Notes: generated by a model not told the origin, from the letters alone. Shown: positions 16,987 through 26,831, counted from the stretch's first letter. The stretch is DNA of 64,000 bases from Betaproteobacteria bacterium UBA1934 (GCA_002337055.1 DDFG01000004.1:810382-874381); one strand, 5' to 3'. A program made the numbers and translations.

Positions 16987-17913
16987 ATGGACGACTTCGC
17001 TGCCATCACCGCTTTCGTCAGAACCGTCGAACTGAAAAGCTTCACCGCCGCCGCCGATGCGCTGAAGCTTTCCAAAGCCATGGTCAGCCAGCGTGTCAGC
17101 ATGCTGGAAGCCCGCCTGCAAACGCGCCTGCTTCAGCGTACGACGCGCCGACTGAGCCTGACCGAAGCCGGCAAGGTTTATTACGAGCACTGTCTGCGGG
17201 CCTTGACTGAAATGGAGGCGGGGCGGGAAGCACTCTCCCGTCTGCATGGGGCGCCACGGGGGCATCTTCGCCTGACTGCGCCGGTCACCTTCGGACGACT
17301 GCACATCGTTCCGGCACTCCCCGATTTTCTGGCGGCCAATCCGGAAGTCAGTCTCGAACTGATTCTGCTCGACCGGCAGGTCGATCTGGTCGACGAGGGC
17401 TTCGACATCGGTATCAGCCTGCGCGCCACCCCCGCCCAACATCTCGTCGCCCGCCGGCTGGCACCGATCCGGCGCGTCTTGTGCGCCGCCCCCGCCTACC
17501 TCACCCAAGCCGGCGAGCCGCAGACCATCGCCGATCTCGCGCACCATCAGTGCCTCGCCTACACATGGCAGTTGTCCTGGCGCTTTGCGACACCCGAAGG
17601 CAAGAGCGAAGTCCGCGTCGGCAGCCGCTTTCGCGCCAACAACGTTGATGCCCTGCGCACCGCGGCACTGCGGGGGCTGGGCATCGCCCTGCTCCCCTCT
17701 TACCTCATCGGCCCCGATCTTGCCGCCGGACGGCTGCGACCGGTTCTCCCCTCCACCGCCCCCGCCACGGCGTTTGGCGATCACGTCAGCGCCACGTTCC
17801 TGCCCGACCGCCATCTGCTCCCCAAAGTACGGGCCTGCCTTGACTTCCTGGCCCACCACTTCGGCCCCGAGCCGTACTGGGACAATCCCGCGGGCGCCTC
17901 CTGCTCGTCCTGA
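16987..17913 (+). CDS. LysR-family transcriptional regulator
   Basis: The 308-residue regulator has the LysR winged helix-turn-helix at residues 1-60 (FTAAADALKLSKAMVSQRVSML) and a periplasmic-binding-like effector domain after about residue 90. The ATG at 16987 gives the standard MDDFAAITAFVRTVE start; the frame opens at 16945 without a ribosome site. It is divergent from the hydratase-reductase pair and may control it. Its last residues run into a glycosyltransferase pseudogene, and the C-terminal GASCSS tail is not conserved-looking, so the natural end may have been changed by decay. Confidence 0.88.
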   Translation: MDDFAAITAFVRTVELKSFTAAADALKLSKAMVSQRVSMLEARLQTRLLQRTTRRLSLTEAGKVYYEHCLRALTEMEAGREALSRLHGAPRGHLRLTAPVTFGRLHIVPALPDFLAANPEVSLELILLDRQVDLVDEGFDIGISLRATPAQHLVARRLAPIRRVLCAAPAYLTQAGEPQTIADLAHHQCLAYTWQLSWRFATPEGKSEVRVGSRFRANNVDALRTAALRGLGIALLPSYLIGPDLAAGRLRPVLPSTAPATAFGDHVSATFLPDRHLLPKVRACLDFLAHHFGPEPYWDNPAGASCSS

Positions 17914-18819
17914 CCGAGTTTCCGCCGCGCATCGGCGGCATGCAGACACATGCGGCGTATCCGGCGCGCCACCTCGCCGAGCAAGGTCATGCGATCGAGT
18001 GTTCACCCACCGCATCAGCGCCCCCGCCCTCACCGAAGAAGCCATCACTTACGATGCAAAGCAGCCCTACACGGTGCATCGCATCCTCGGGCGACTCTCC
18101 TTTCACCACAACCTCGATCTCTTCGCCCGCCACACCCGGCCTGAGTAAACACGGCGCCCGTAGGATTCTGCAACTCCCGGAATCACCTTTGTGCTGATGA
18201 CCACTGGCCGGTTCGTCGCCAAGAAACGCATCAACCTGTAGCTGAATGTCCTGACACGTCTGTAATCCTCCCTGCTGGATCTGCATCTGGTCGCCGTCGG
18301 CGATGGTAAATACCTGTGACGGTTCGAACAGCACTGCGCCCAGCAGGTATCCGCAACATCACGTTCATCGGCCGGGTGTCGCACCACCACATCCACACCT
18401 GCTATGCCGCCAGCGACTTATTAGTGCTCGCCAGCCGCGACAGCCGCAACCCGGTCACCAGCGCGAGCAACGTCGAGACCATGTGCCGTGTCCTGTGTGA
18501 AGCGACCGCCACCGGCATGCCCGTGCTGGCCAGCCGCTCAGACGGCATCCTGAGTGTGATCCACGACGGCGACAACGGTCTGCTTTTCGACCCGGAAAAC
18601 ATCCGCCAACTGACCGAGGAAATCCAGCTGCTGCACGCACAGCCCGAACTCAGAAACCAACTGGCCACTCGCGGCCAGTTCCGCGCTCGCGAGGAGTTCG
18701 ACTGGCAACACATCCTCGCCGGACATCTGGCAGTGTTTCCCCATACGTTAGAGAGCGGAACCGTTCGTGTCCCGTCGGTAATCCGCACGATCGTCTTTTT
18801 CGCTGGCCTCGGCGCATAA
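17895..18819 (+). pseudogene. Degraded GT4-family glycosyltransferase
   Basis: A glycosyltransferase family 4 gene can be traced in pieces. The N-terminal Rossmann motif reads LLVLTEFPPRIGGMQTHA at 17898-17951, beginning inside the LysR 3' end. A one-base shift near 17999 leads to FTHRISAPALTEEAITYDAK, which stops at 18146-18148. A middle stretch with stops reads VLMTTGRFVAKKRINL and later LHLVAVGDGKYL. The donor-binding C-terminal half reads NITFIGRVSHHHIHTCYAASD and GMPVLASRSDGI to the stop at 18817-18819. Several stops and shifts are present, so no complete product is possible. It was probably part of a surface polysaccharide locus. Confidence 0.85.
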
Positions 18820-18866
18820 TTCGCCATCGAAATCATCGACTGATCGACAGACACAGATTCCTTCCA

Positions 18867-20588
18867 ATGAAGACGAAACACTTCGCACGAAAACTCCTTC
18901 CGCTGGTCTGCGCACTGTCATGGAATTCACCCGCGTTGGCGGCTGACCGGATTACCGATGCCCCGTTCGCGACGCGTTCCGAAGTGCTCACACCGCATGC
19001 GATGGCCGCGACCAGCCAGCCACTGGCGACCCAGATCGCGCTGGATATCATGAAGCAGGGCGGCAATGCAGTCGATGCCGCAATTGCCGCCAATGCGGCA
19101 CTTGGGCTCATGGAGCCGGTTGGCTCGGGAATCGGCGGCGACATATTTGCGATCGTCTGGGACGCCAAATCCAAGCGCCTGTATGGCCTCAATGGCAGCG
19201 GACGCTCGCCGAAAGGTTTGAGCTTCGAGCAGCTCAAGGCGGAATTGGCGCGCCGCCAGCTCCATGAAATCCCGCCGCATGGCCCGCTGCCGGTCAGCGT
19301 TCCGGGTTGCGTCGATGGCTGGTTTGAGCTGAACCAACGCTTCGGCAAGCTGCCGATGCGCACCATTCTGGCGCCGGCCATCAAATACGCTCGCGAAGGT
19401 TTTCCGGTCAGCGACGTGATCGCCTATTACTGGCGTGGCAACGTCAAGGTCCTGCAGGAATTTCCCGGCATCAAGGAACAGTTCATGCGCGATGGCGCGG
19501 GGCCGGCGAAAGGCCAGATGTGGACCAATCCGAATCTGGCGCGGACCCTGGAGCGGATTGGAGATGGCGGACGCGAGGCGTTCTACCGTGGCGAAATCGC
19601 GCAAACCATCGCCGACTATGTGCAGCGCAATGGCGGCTTCCTGTCGGTCGAAGACCTCGCAGCGCATCGCAGCGAATGGGTCGAACCGCTGTCGGTGCGC
19701 TATCGCGACGTCGAGGTCTGGGAATTGCCGCCGAATTCGCAAGGCATTGCGGCGCTACAGGCCTTGAACATCCTTGAAGGGTTTGATCTCAAATCGGCAG
19801 GATTTGGCAGCGTCCGCCACCTGCACGCGGCAGTCGAGGCGATCAAGCTGGCGTTTGCCGACCGTGCCCGGTTTTACGCCGACCCGCAGTTCGCCGACGT
19901 GCCGGTGAAGGGGTTGCTGGACAAGGCCTACGCCGCCGAGCGGCGCGCCCGGATTGACCCGCAACGGGCCGCGCAAAAAGTCGGTGCCGGCGGGACGGCT
20001 CTGAAGACCTCGGACACGATTTACCTGACAACGGCCGATGCCGAGGGCAACATGGTGTCGCTGATCCAGAGCAACTACCGTGGCATGGGCAGCGGCATGG
20101 CGCCCGACGGGCTGGGTTTCATCCTACAGGATCGTGGGCAACTGTTTTCGCTCGACCCCGATCACCCCAACGTTTTCGCGCCAGGCAAACGGCCGTTCCA
20201 GACCATCATTCCGGCCTTCATTACGCGCAATGGCGAACCCTGGGTCAGCTTCGGCGTCATGGGCGGCGACATGCAGCCGCAAGGACATGTACAGATCGTC
20301 ATGAATCTGGTCGATTTCGGCATGAATCTGCAGGAAGCCGGTGATGCCCCGCGATTCTTCTGGGACTCGCCCGAACAACCGACAGGCGGAAAAATGACTG
20401 ACGGCGGCCGGCTCATGCTCGAGAACGGATTCGCCCCCGAGACGGTGCGCCGCCTGGCCCAGATGCGTCACCGGATCGGTATCGACATCGGTGCCTTCGG
20501 CGGCTATCAAGCCATCATGCGCTTGCCGAACGGTGCCTGGGCGGGGGCCAGCGAATCTCGTAAAGACGGGCAGGCGGCCGGTTACTAA
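18867..20588 (+). CDS. ggt: Gamma-glutamyltransferase
   Basis: The 573-residue Ntn-hydrolase transfers or hydrolyses gamma-glutamyl groups of glutathione in the periplasm and matures by self-cleavage. A signal peptide ends near SPALA at about residue 24. The large subunit shows DIMKQGGNAVDAAIAANAALG and PVGSGIGGDIFAI. The small subunit should begin at a Thr in KTSDTIYLTTAD, where classical GGTs read TTHFSVVD; the sequence around it is more divergent than usual. The downstream SNYRGMGSGM and GGDMQPQGHVQIVMN fit the family. Start choice follows the signal peptide. Confidence 0.9.
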   Translation: MKTKHFARKLLPLVCALSWNSPALAADRITDAPFATRSEVLTPHAMAATSQPLATQIALDIMKQGGNAVDAAIAANAALGLMEPVGSGIGGDIFAIVWDAKSKRLYGLNGSGRSPKGLSFEQLKAELARRQLHEIPPHGPLPVSVPGCVDGWFELNQRFGKLPMRTILAPAIKYAREGFPVSDVIAYYWRGNVKVLQEFPGIKEQFMRDGAGPAKGQMWTNPNLARTLERIGDGGREAFYRGEIAQTIADYVQRNGGFLSVEDLAAHRSEWVEPLSVRYRDVEVWELPPNSQGIAALQALNILEGFDLKSAGFGSVRHLHAAVEAIKLAFADRARFYADPQFADVPVKGLLDKAYAAERRARIDPQRAAQKVGAGGTALKTSDTIYLTTADAEGNMVSLIQSNYRGMGSGMAPDGLGFILQDRGQLFSLDPDHPNVFAPGKRPFQTIIPAFITRNGEPWVSFGVMGGDMQPQGHVQIVMNLVDFGMNLQEAGDAPRFFWDSPEQPTGGKMTDGGRLMLENGFAPETVRRLAQMRHRIGIDIGAFGGYQAIMRLPNGAWAGASESRKDGQAAGY

Positions 20589-20620
20589 AACAGCACGCGG
20601 AGAAGCATGGCAATAGCAAA

Positions 20621-20695
20621 ATGAACGGCCCTGGCACCCATTCCGCCACTATCGGGGCTGTGGCCAAGCTGACCGGCATCAGCGTCAGGAGGTAA
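20621..20695 (+). pseudogene. Truncated MerR-type regulator N-terminus
   Basis: A 24-codon frame carries IGAVAKLTGISVR, the start of a MerR-family winged helix, but TAA comes where the recognition helix (TLR-xYE) should follow. No continuation is visible in the other frames before the PhzF gene. It appears to be the remnant of a deleted regulator. Confidence 0.5.
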
Positions 20696-20783
20696 TCGCC
20701 GAGTCGTAATGTCGCCGAGCGAAGCCACCTATTTCCGATGTCCGCTTCCGGCCGAACCTCCCCTCACCCACCGCATTCAACCT

Positions 20784-21569
20784 CTACCCCGGCACGACAA
20801 TCTCCCCGCGCAAATACTCTACCGCCTGCCCGGTGATGCCAACCCGCTCGCCGCGATATTCGCACCGCAGGTTGCCGCCGCGCGGCGAAAGCTGACGGGC
20901 GTGCAAGGCGGCCTTGCCGAGGCGGTCAGCCCAGTAAGGAATCAGGGTGCAGTGCGCCGAGCCGGTTACCGGGTCTTCGTCGATGCCGACTGCCGGGGCA
21001 AAAAACCGCGAGACGAAATCGACCTGCTCGCCGGGCGCCGTGACAATGAATTTGCCCGGTGCGAGTGCCGCCAGTTTGCGGAAGTCCGGACGTAGCGCCA
21101 CCACCTCGGCTTCGGACGCGAACACCAGCATCAACGCGCGGGCCAGCCACGCCTCGCACGGCACGCCGCCAAGCGCCTCCGCCACGGCGGGGTCGAGAGC
21201 CTGACGCATGGCCGGGCGCGCCGGGAAATCGAGTTCCAGCCAGTCACCCTGGCGATCTACGCGCAATTCACCCGACAGGGTGGAAAACTGCACGGTGTCG
21301 CTGGCGGGGTAAAAGTGACGCAAGAGCACATCGGCCGTCGCCAGCGTGGCATGACCGCATAGATCGACCTCGGCGGCGGGGGTAAACCAACGCAGGGGCG
21401 ACACGTCGTCGCGCGGGATGACGAACGCCGTTTCGGAGAGGTTGTTTTCCGCCGCGATGGCCTGCAAAAGCGCATCCGGCAACCATTCGTCGAGCAGCAC
21501 GACGGCGGCCGGATTTCCGGCGAAGGGCCGGTCGGTGAAGGCGTCGATCTGGTAGAGGGGGTATTTCAT
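20784..21569 (-). CDS. PhzF family isomerase/epimerase
   Basis: The 261-residue protein has the diaminopimelate-epimerase-like fold of PhzF enzymes. The N-terminal QIDAFTDRPFAGNPAAVV and the catalytic Glu region AENNLSETAFV are conserved, as are PAAEVDLCGHATLA and, late, DEDPVTGSAHC. It is a standalone gene with no phenazine cluster nearby, so it is a family member of unknown substrate. The downstream intergenic region holds a MerR remnant. Confidence 0.88.
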   Translation of the reverse strand: MKYPLYQIDAFTDRPFAGNPAAVVLLDEWLPDALLQAIAAENNLSETAFVIPRDDVSPLRWFTPAAEVDLCGHATLATADVLLRHFYPASDTVQFSTLSGELRVDRQGDWLELDFPARPAMRQALDPAVAEALGGVPCEAWLARALMLVFASEAEVVALRPDFRKLAALAPGKFIVTAPGEQVDFVSRFFAPAVGIDEDPVTGSAHCTLIPYWADRLGKAALHARQLSPRGGNLRCEYRGERVGITGQAVEYLRGEIVVPG

Positions 21570-21607
21570 TCGTGCATCCTTTCAGCAAGCGAACCGGGTC
21601 TTGGTGC

Positions 21608-22438
21608 CTACGCGGCAGTCCGGGCCGGCAGACGATAATAGGGGAGCCGCAGCGTGTCGACAAAACCGAGGCTGCGCGCCGTGGCGGCTGACCCAATATT
21701 GTCGCCGTGACAGGCCCAGACCGGTTCCAGGCCCTCGCGCAGGCAATGCCCGATCAGTGCCTGCACCGCGCGCCGGGCATGTCCCCGGCGGCGATGGGCG
21801 GGGCGGGTTTCGATGCCGATTTCCAGCCGTTCTCCCGAGCGGAAGGAGGCAAACGCCAGCGCGGCGAGTTCGCCTTCCACCTCCACACACCAACCGCCAC
21901 CGGCTGCCACGCATTGTTCAAAGTCGCGCCAGAACAGATGCGGCGACACTGTCACGTCGGGCAGCGCGAACTCAGCTGCCGTCAGGGAACGCACACATAG
22001 CTCCGGCGGGTCGTTTTGTTGCCCCCCTGCCTGGTGGCGCGCGGGATCGAACCGAAAATTCAGCCGCACAAAGCACTGACACCGCTCGCCCTCCACCGGC
22101 GCGCCCGGCATCGGCTTCGCGTAATCGATCAGTCGATCGAAGGTCTCGGCATCGGTCGCCAGATGCACCTGCATCCATTCGTCCTTCTGCCGGTAGCTGC
22201 CCGCGCGCAAATGCTCGCCGAGCACCCGCCAGCCCGGCGCCTCCGGCCCCTCGCCGATCACCAGCGACATGCCATAGCGGGTGAGGATGTGCACGAACCC
22301 CGGCCGCGCCGCATCGTCCACCCAGACGCGCCCACCGGCATGGCCATCCAGCACCGCGCGCGCAAACAGGTGATTGAACGGCACCGACACCAGCCTGGGC
22401 AGCAGGCGGCCAAATGCCGCCTCGGCCAATTCGATCAT
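21608..22438 (-). CDS. GNAT family N-acetyltransferase
   Basis: The 276-residue product has an N-terminal region of about 150 residues and a C-terminal GNAT domain. The acetyl-CoA pyrophosphate loop is recognisable in ETRPAHRRRGHARRAVQALI (R/Q-x-x-G-x-G/A form). The ATG at 22438 has AGGAGA upstream; the open frame extends to 22486 without support. It is divergent from the MocR-type regulator at 22541 across about 100 bases, which suggests that regulator may act on it. The substrate is unknown. Confidence 0.82.
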   Translation of the reverse strand: MIELAEAAFGRLLPRLVSVPFNHLFARAVLDGHAGGRVWVDDAARPGFVHILTRYGMSLVIGEGPEAPGWRVLGEHLRAGSYRQKDEWMQVHLATDAETFDRLIDYAKPMPGAPVEGERCQCFVRLNFRFDPARHQAGGQQNDPPELCVRSLTAAEFALPDVTVSPHLFWRDFEQCVAAGGGWCVEVEGELAALAFASFRSGERLEIGIETRPAHRRRGHARRAVQALIGHCLREGLEPVWACHGDNIGSAATARSLGFVDTLRLPYYRLPARTAA

Positions 22439-22540
22439 GCTTCGTCTCCTGCAATCGGTGGAATCGAACACATTTTCCCGCAGCAAACAAAGCAGTAACA
22501 GATATAGAATTGCAAATATTTAACAATAACAGAATGCGTC

Positions 22541-23959
22541 ATGGATGATTTCCTGTACCGTAGCGTCGGGCAGAACCTCGCCGCCAGCATCGCCAGCGGC
22601 GCCCTGCAGGCCGGCGATCGCCTGCCGAGTGTGCGCGCACTCTGCCGCGAACGCGGGCTCAGCCTCGCCACCGCCGTCGCGGCCTATCGCTGGCTGGAAG
22701 CGGAGGGCCATATCGAGGCACGGCCACGGTCCGGCTATTTCGTGCGCGCCCCCGGCACCCCGCTCACCCGAAGCACGGTCGCCGAACGCCCTTCCGAAGC
22801 TCGCCTGATCGGCACCTCGGCGCGAACCATGCGCATCGTCGACGCGCACCGCCGCGCCGACCTCGTGCCTCTCGGCGCGGCCTGCCCCGAGGCCTCGCTG
22901 TTCCCCGCCGAAGCCCTGCGCAGGCACATGAACCGCGCCGCCCTGCGCGATCCCGATCTGATCGCCCGCTATGTGATGGACCCCGCCGGCCTGCCGGCGC
23001 TCCAGAACGCCATCGCCCGCCGGCTCGCGGCCGCCGGTACCCCGGTCGCGCCGGACGATCTGGTCATCACCCTGGGCTGCGCCGAGGCGCTCAATCTGGC
23101 GCTGGCGGCCGTCGCCCGGCCCGGCGACACGATTCTGGTCGAGTCGCCCACCTACTACGGGCTGTTCCAGATCATCGAGACGCTGGGTCTGCGCGTCATC
23201 GAGGTGCCCAGCGACCCGGTCGACGGCATTTCGCTGGCGGGGGTCGAAGCGGCCACGCGCGTGGCCGGACAGGTGCAGGCCGTGCTGCTGGTGCCCAACT
23301 TCGCCAACCCCACCGGCGCAGTGATGCCGCCCGAACGCAAGGCGGCGCTGGTCGCCATGCTCAATGCGCGCGACATCCCGTTGATCGAGGACGATGTCTA
23401 TGGCGAACTCGGCCACGACGGCGAACGCCCGCCGCTGGCCAAACATTGGGATCGCCGCGGCGAAGTGCTCAGTTGTGGCTCCTACTCCAAATCGCTGGCG
23501 CCGGCGCTGCGTGTCGGCTGGATCGCCCCCGGCCGCTACCGCGAGCGGGTCGAGATGCTCAAGTTCCGCAACACCGTGGCCACGCCGCCGCTATTGCAGG
23601 CGGCCATTGCCGGCTATCTCGACAGCGGCGGCTACGACCGCCACCTCACCCGTCTGCGCGAACGTTTCCGCCACCAGACGGCGCGCATGATGCAACTGGT
23701 CGACGCCCACTTTCCGGCCGGCACCCGTTTGTCGTCTCCGCGCGGCGGCTTCGTGCTGTGGGTGGAATTGCAGGCCGGCGCCGATACCGATCTGCTTGCC
23801 GAACGCGCGCTCGAACACGGCATCGCCCTGGCGCCCGGCTCGCTGTTCTCGCAGTCCGATCGCTTCCGCCACTGCCTGCGTCTCGCCTGCGGCCAGCCGA
23901 TCACGCCCCGCGTCGAAGCGGCCGTACGCCTGATCGGGCAACTGGCGGCGGCGCTTTGA
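22541..23959 (+). CDS. MocR-type GntR regulator with aminotransferase domain
   Basis: The 472-residue regulator joins a GntR winged helix (about 1-70, GDRLPSVRALCRERGLSLATAVAAYRWLE) to a fold-type I aminotransferase domain that binds PLP. The PLP-Lys is expected in SCGSYSKSLAPALRVGWI, and NFANPTGAVMPP supplies the cofactor-contacting Asn. MocR proteins commonly control a divergent gene; the neighbour here is the GNAT gene. Members such as PdxR sense PLP, but this one cannot be equated with PdxR from sequence alone. Confidence 0.88.
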   Translation: MDDFLYRSVGQNLAASIASGALQAGDRLPSVRALCRERGLSLATAVAAYRWLEAEGHIEARPRSGYFVRAPGTPLTRSTVAERPSEARLIGTSARTMRIVDAHRRADLVPLGAACPEASLFPAEALRRHMNRAALRDPDLIARYVMDPAGLPALQNAIARRLAAAGTPVAPDDLVITLGCAEALNLALAAVARPGDTILVESPTYYGLFQIIETLGLRVIEVPSDPVDGISLAGVEAATRVAGQVQAVLLVPNFANPTGAVMPPERKAALVAMLNARDIPLIEDDVYGELGHDGERPPLAKHWDRRGEVLSCGSYSKSLAPALRVGWIAPGRYRERVEMLKFRNTVATPPLLQAAIAGYLDSGGYDRHLTRLRERFRHQTARMMQLVDAHFPAGTRLSSPRGGFVLWVELQAGADTDLLAERALEHGIALAPGSLFSQSDRFRHCLRLACGQPITPRVEAAVRLIGQLAAAL

Positions 23960-23962
23960 CGA

Positions 23963-25057
23963 TCACTGCTGGAGCAGAATCCAGACGATGACGATCAGCG
24001 CCACCAGCACCGCTCCGGCAATCTTCCAGGCCGACCACGGCCGCTCGCCCTGTACCTCGCCGGTGCGGGCGTTGACCAGAAAACGATAGAGCTTGCCGTT
24101 GAAACGATAGCTGCTGATCCAGAGCGGCAGCAGCAGGTGCTTGAAGCGCGTGCCGGAAAACCGGGTCCGCAGTTCGTGGATGCGTTGCTCATCGCCACCG
24201 ATCTGCTGGCGGACGGCCTGTTCGATGGCCTGACGCATGCGCTGTTCGGCGGCAGCGTAGCCTTCTTCGACGCCGACACGATAGGCCTCGGCCGCGAAGC
24301 CACTCAGGTATTCGGCCTGCCAGGGTTGCAGGCGGTCGAGATCCCACGGTTCCAGGGCTTCCGTCAAATCGCCAGGCAAGGAGCGGCTGCCGGTCGCCAG
24401 CACATTCTCGAAATCCAGCGCCAGTTCGCCGCTCGCCGGAAACCAGTCGGTCACCAGCCGGGTCTGGCGTCGCCCCGCGCTGTCGGTGTATTCCTCGCGA
24501 CGATGCCTGCCGCGCTCGCCGACATAGTCGCTGGCGCTGGCGCTGTCGTAGGCCCAGTAGGGCAGATACAGGCCTTGCAGGCTTTCTTCCTGCCGCGCTG
24601 CCTTTTTCAGGGCATTGGGCGCGAACCACAAGCCGCCCAGCCAGCTGCGAAACCGGCTCTGCGCCGTCGCGGCATCGAGCCCGAACGGCAGCAGCGCCTG
24701 CGGCGCCAACCGGCGCGCAGTCTCGCGTTGATCGAGAACCAGCGGCGTGGCGCAGAAGGCGCAGGCCTGCGCCGCCACCTCGGGCGGCAGGCTCACGGCG
24801 GCGCCGCAGCCGGGACAGGTGACCAGACGGACTTCGTCGGTCGGCGCGCCGCGCTCGCCCTCGGCCAGATAGCGCGCATAGTCCTGCGCGACGATGCCGC
24901 CGGGCGCCGCCGCTATCGGTCGATGCGCGCCACAACTGACACAGACCAGATCGCCACTGCCCGGCGCATAGCGTTGGGCGCTGCCGCACCCAGGGCAGGG
25001 AAAGGCGAGCGCGCGTCCGTTTGCCGTCGCCGCGTGTTGATCCGCTATTTCACCCAT
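23963..25057 (-). CDS. Zinc-ribbon membrane protein of unknown function
   Basis: The 364-residue protein begins with two zinc-ribbon pairs: CPGC with CVSC, then CPGC with CAFC. A middle domain rich in aromatic residues follows (LQGLYLPYWAYDSASASDYVG), then a helical amphipathic segment (about 270-320) and a C-terminal hydrophobic anchor near residues 345-361. This layout recurs in bacterial proteins loosely labelled primosomal or helicase-like, but no helicase motif is present here. The ATG at 25057 is chosen because upstream readings lack coding character and overlap the divergent aminotransferase. Confidence 0.7.
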   Translation of the reverse strand: MGEIADQHAATANGRALAFPCPGCGSAQRYAPGSGDLVCVSCGAHRPIAAAPGGIVAQDYARYLAEGERGAPTDEVRLVTCPGCGAAVSLPPEVAAQACAFCATPLVLDQRETARRLAPQALLPFGLDAATAQSRFRSWLGGLWFAPNALKKAARQEESLQGLYLPYWAYDSASASDYVGERGRHRREEYTDSAGRRQTRLVTDWFPASGELALDFENVLATGSRSLPGDLTEALEPWDLDRLQPWQAEYLSGFAAEAYRVGVEEGYAAAEQRMRQAIEQAVRQQIGGDEQRIHELRTRFSGTRFKHLLLPLWISSYRFNGKLYRFLVNARTGEVQGERPWSAWKIAGAVLVALIVIVWILLQQ

Positions 25058-25099
25058 TTCGCCCCCCGCACCCGATACAATGGTTCTTTCGCCGCCATT

Positions 25100-26275
25100 A
25101 TGCGTCAAGCCATGCGCTACCGTCCCGCCTCCCGCACCCGCGACATCGCGCCCTTCCACGTCATGGAACTGCTGGCCCGCGCACAAGCGCTCGAAGCGAC
25201 CGGCCGCGAAATCGTCCATATGGAAGTCGGCGAACCCGATTTCCCGACCCCGGAACCCGTCGTCCGCGCCGCCAACCACGCGCTGATCGACAACAAGACC
25301 TTCTACACTCCGGCGCTCGGCTTGCCCGAACTGCGCGAGGCCATCGCCGAGTTCTACCACACGCGGTATGGCGTTACTGTGCCCACGCAGCGCATCGTCG
25401 TCACCGCAGGCGCCTCGGGGGCGTTGACGCTGGCGTTGGCCTGCCTCGCCGAACCGGGCCGGGAGTGGGTACTCACCGACCCCGGCTACCCCTGCAACCG
25501 CCATTTCGTGCGCGCCTTCGAGGGCGTACCGGTTGGCCTGCCGGTCGGGCCGGAGAGTAATTTCCAACCAACGCCCACCCATCTCGACGCCTGCTGGACA
25601 TCCCGTACCGACGGACTCATCGTCGCCACGCCCGCCAATCCCACCGGCACCATGCTGACCCACGGCGAACTCAAGGCCTTGCACGCGGCCGTTGCCGCCC
25701 GCGACGGCCACCTGATCGTGGACGAGATCTACCACGGCCTGACCTACGAAAACAATGCCGAGACGGCGCTGGCGGTCAGCGACGACCTCTGGGTCGTGCA
25801 GAGTTTCTCCAAATATTTCCAGATGACCGGCTGGCGACTGGGCTGGCTGGTGGTGCCGGAAGCCTATGTGCGCGACATCGAGAAACTGGCGCAGAACCTC
25901 TTCATCGCGCCGTCGACGCCAGCCCAGCATGCCGCGCTGGCCGCCTTTGAGCCGGATACGCTGGCGATTCTGGAAGCGCGGCGCGAGGCATTCCGCCATC
26001 GCCGCAATTTCCTGATGCCGGCACTGGAAACGCTGGGTTTTCGGGTCGTCGCGCGGCCACAGGGCGCCTTCTATCTGTACTGCGACTGTAGCGAACTGGC
26101 GCCCGACAGTTTCGCCTTTGCCACCCGCCTGCTCGAAGAAGCGGGCGTCGCCGCCACACCCGGCCTAGATTTCGGCACGCATTGCGCCGCTCAGCATCTG
26201 CGCTTCGCGTATACCACCGACATTCCGCAACTGGCCATCGCCATCGACCGCATCCGCCATTTTCTCCAGGCCTGA
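25100..26275 (+). CDS. PLP-dependent aminotransferase, class I/II
   Basis: The 391-residue enzyme has the fold-type I aminotransferase motifs: EVGEPDFPTPEPV near the N-terminus, TAGASGALTLALACLA, NPTGTML for PLP ring contact, DEIYHGLTY with the Asp that pairs with the pyridine N, and SFSKYFQMTGWRLGW carrying the Schiff-base Lys. It resembles aspartate or alanine aminotransferases of the AspC/AlaT type; the substrate is not certain. Starts at 25100 and 25112 are both possible, and neither has a clear ribosome site. The gene is followed closely by a GNAT gene. Confidence 0.88.
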   Translation: MRQAMRYRPASRTRDIAPFHVMELLARAQALEATGREIVHMEVGEPDFPTPEPVVRAANHALIDNKTFYTPALGLPELREAIAEFYHTRYGVTVPTQRIVVTAGASGALTLALACLAEPGREWVLTDPGYPCNRHFVRAFEGVPVGLPVGPESNFQPTPTHLDACWTSRTDGLIVATPANPTGTMLTHGELKALHAAVAARDGHLIVDEIYHGLTYENNAETALAVSDDLWVVQSFSKYFQMTGWRLGWLVVPEAYVRDIEKLAQNLFIAPSTPAQHAALAAFEPDTLAILEARREAFRHRRNFLMPALETLGFRVVARPQGAFYLYCDCSELAPDSFAFATRLLEEAGVAATPGLDFGTHCAAQHLRFAYTTDIPQLAIAIDRIRHFLQA

Positions 26276-26284
26276 AACCGCCCT

Positions 26285-26776
26285 ATGCTTGAACTTGCTG
26301 CCTGTAGCGAACACGAACCCGCCGATGTCGCGGCCATTCAACAACTCCTGGAAGCCGCACCGGCATACACCCTGCTGGTCGAAGGCCGCCTGCCACAGCC
26401 GGGCGACGGCTATTCGGCGATCAGCGATCTGCCACCCGATACCGCGCGAACGGACAAATTCTTCGGTGCCTTTAGCGAAGACGGCAAGATCCTCGGTTGC
26501 CTGGATCTGGTCCGCGGCTACCCGGAACAGGAAATCGCCTTCCTCGGCCTCCTGTTGTTCGCAGAAACTCACCAGGGCAAAGGCTACGGCCTGATCGGAT
26601 GGCAACACGCCGTCGAGATGGCCCGCGCATGGAATTGCCAGCGACTACGTCTGGCCGTTATCGAAACCAACCAGCGAGGCCTGAAATTCTGGCAAAGACT
26701 AGGGTTCTGCGAGCTGTATCGCAAGGCGATGCCCGCCTATACCGGTGACGCCATCGTGCTGGAAATTGCGCTCTGA
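26285..26776 (+). CDS. GNAT family N-acetyltransferase
   Basis: The 163-residue protein is a single GNAT domain. The acetyl-CoA loop is in ETHQGKGYGLIGWQHAVE and the late motif NQRGLKFWQRLGF is the family's C-terminal signature. It begins nine bases after the aminotransferase stop, so the two are probably one transcript. The acceptor substrate is unknown. Confidence 0.85.
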   Translation: MLELAACSEHEPADVAAIQQLLEAAPAYTLLVEGRLPQPGDGYSAISDLPPDTARTDKFFGAFSEDGKILGCLDLVRGYPEQEIAFLGLLLFAETHQGKGYGLIGWQHAVEMARAWNCQRLRLAVIETNQRGLKFWQRLGFCELYRKAMPAYTGDAIVLEIAL

Positions 26777-26831
26777 TGGCCGCCCCCCCGAACGACATTC
26801 AAACCCGGCTGACGCCCACTCTTCCGCTCCC

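Noticed and set aside
24137..25099. An upstream in-frame extension of the aminotransferase
   Set aside because: It lies antisense to the zinc-ribbon gene. The family N-terminus begins at about 25100.
25058..25999. A long minus-strand extension of the zinc-ribbon protein
   Set aside because: It lies opposite the aminotransferase gene, whose motifs are clear, and the extension has no family character.
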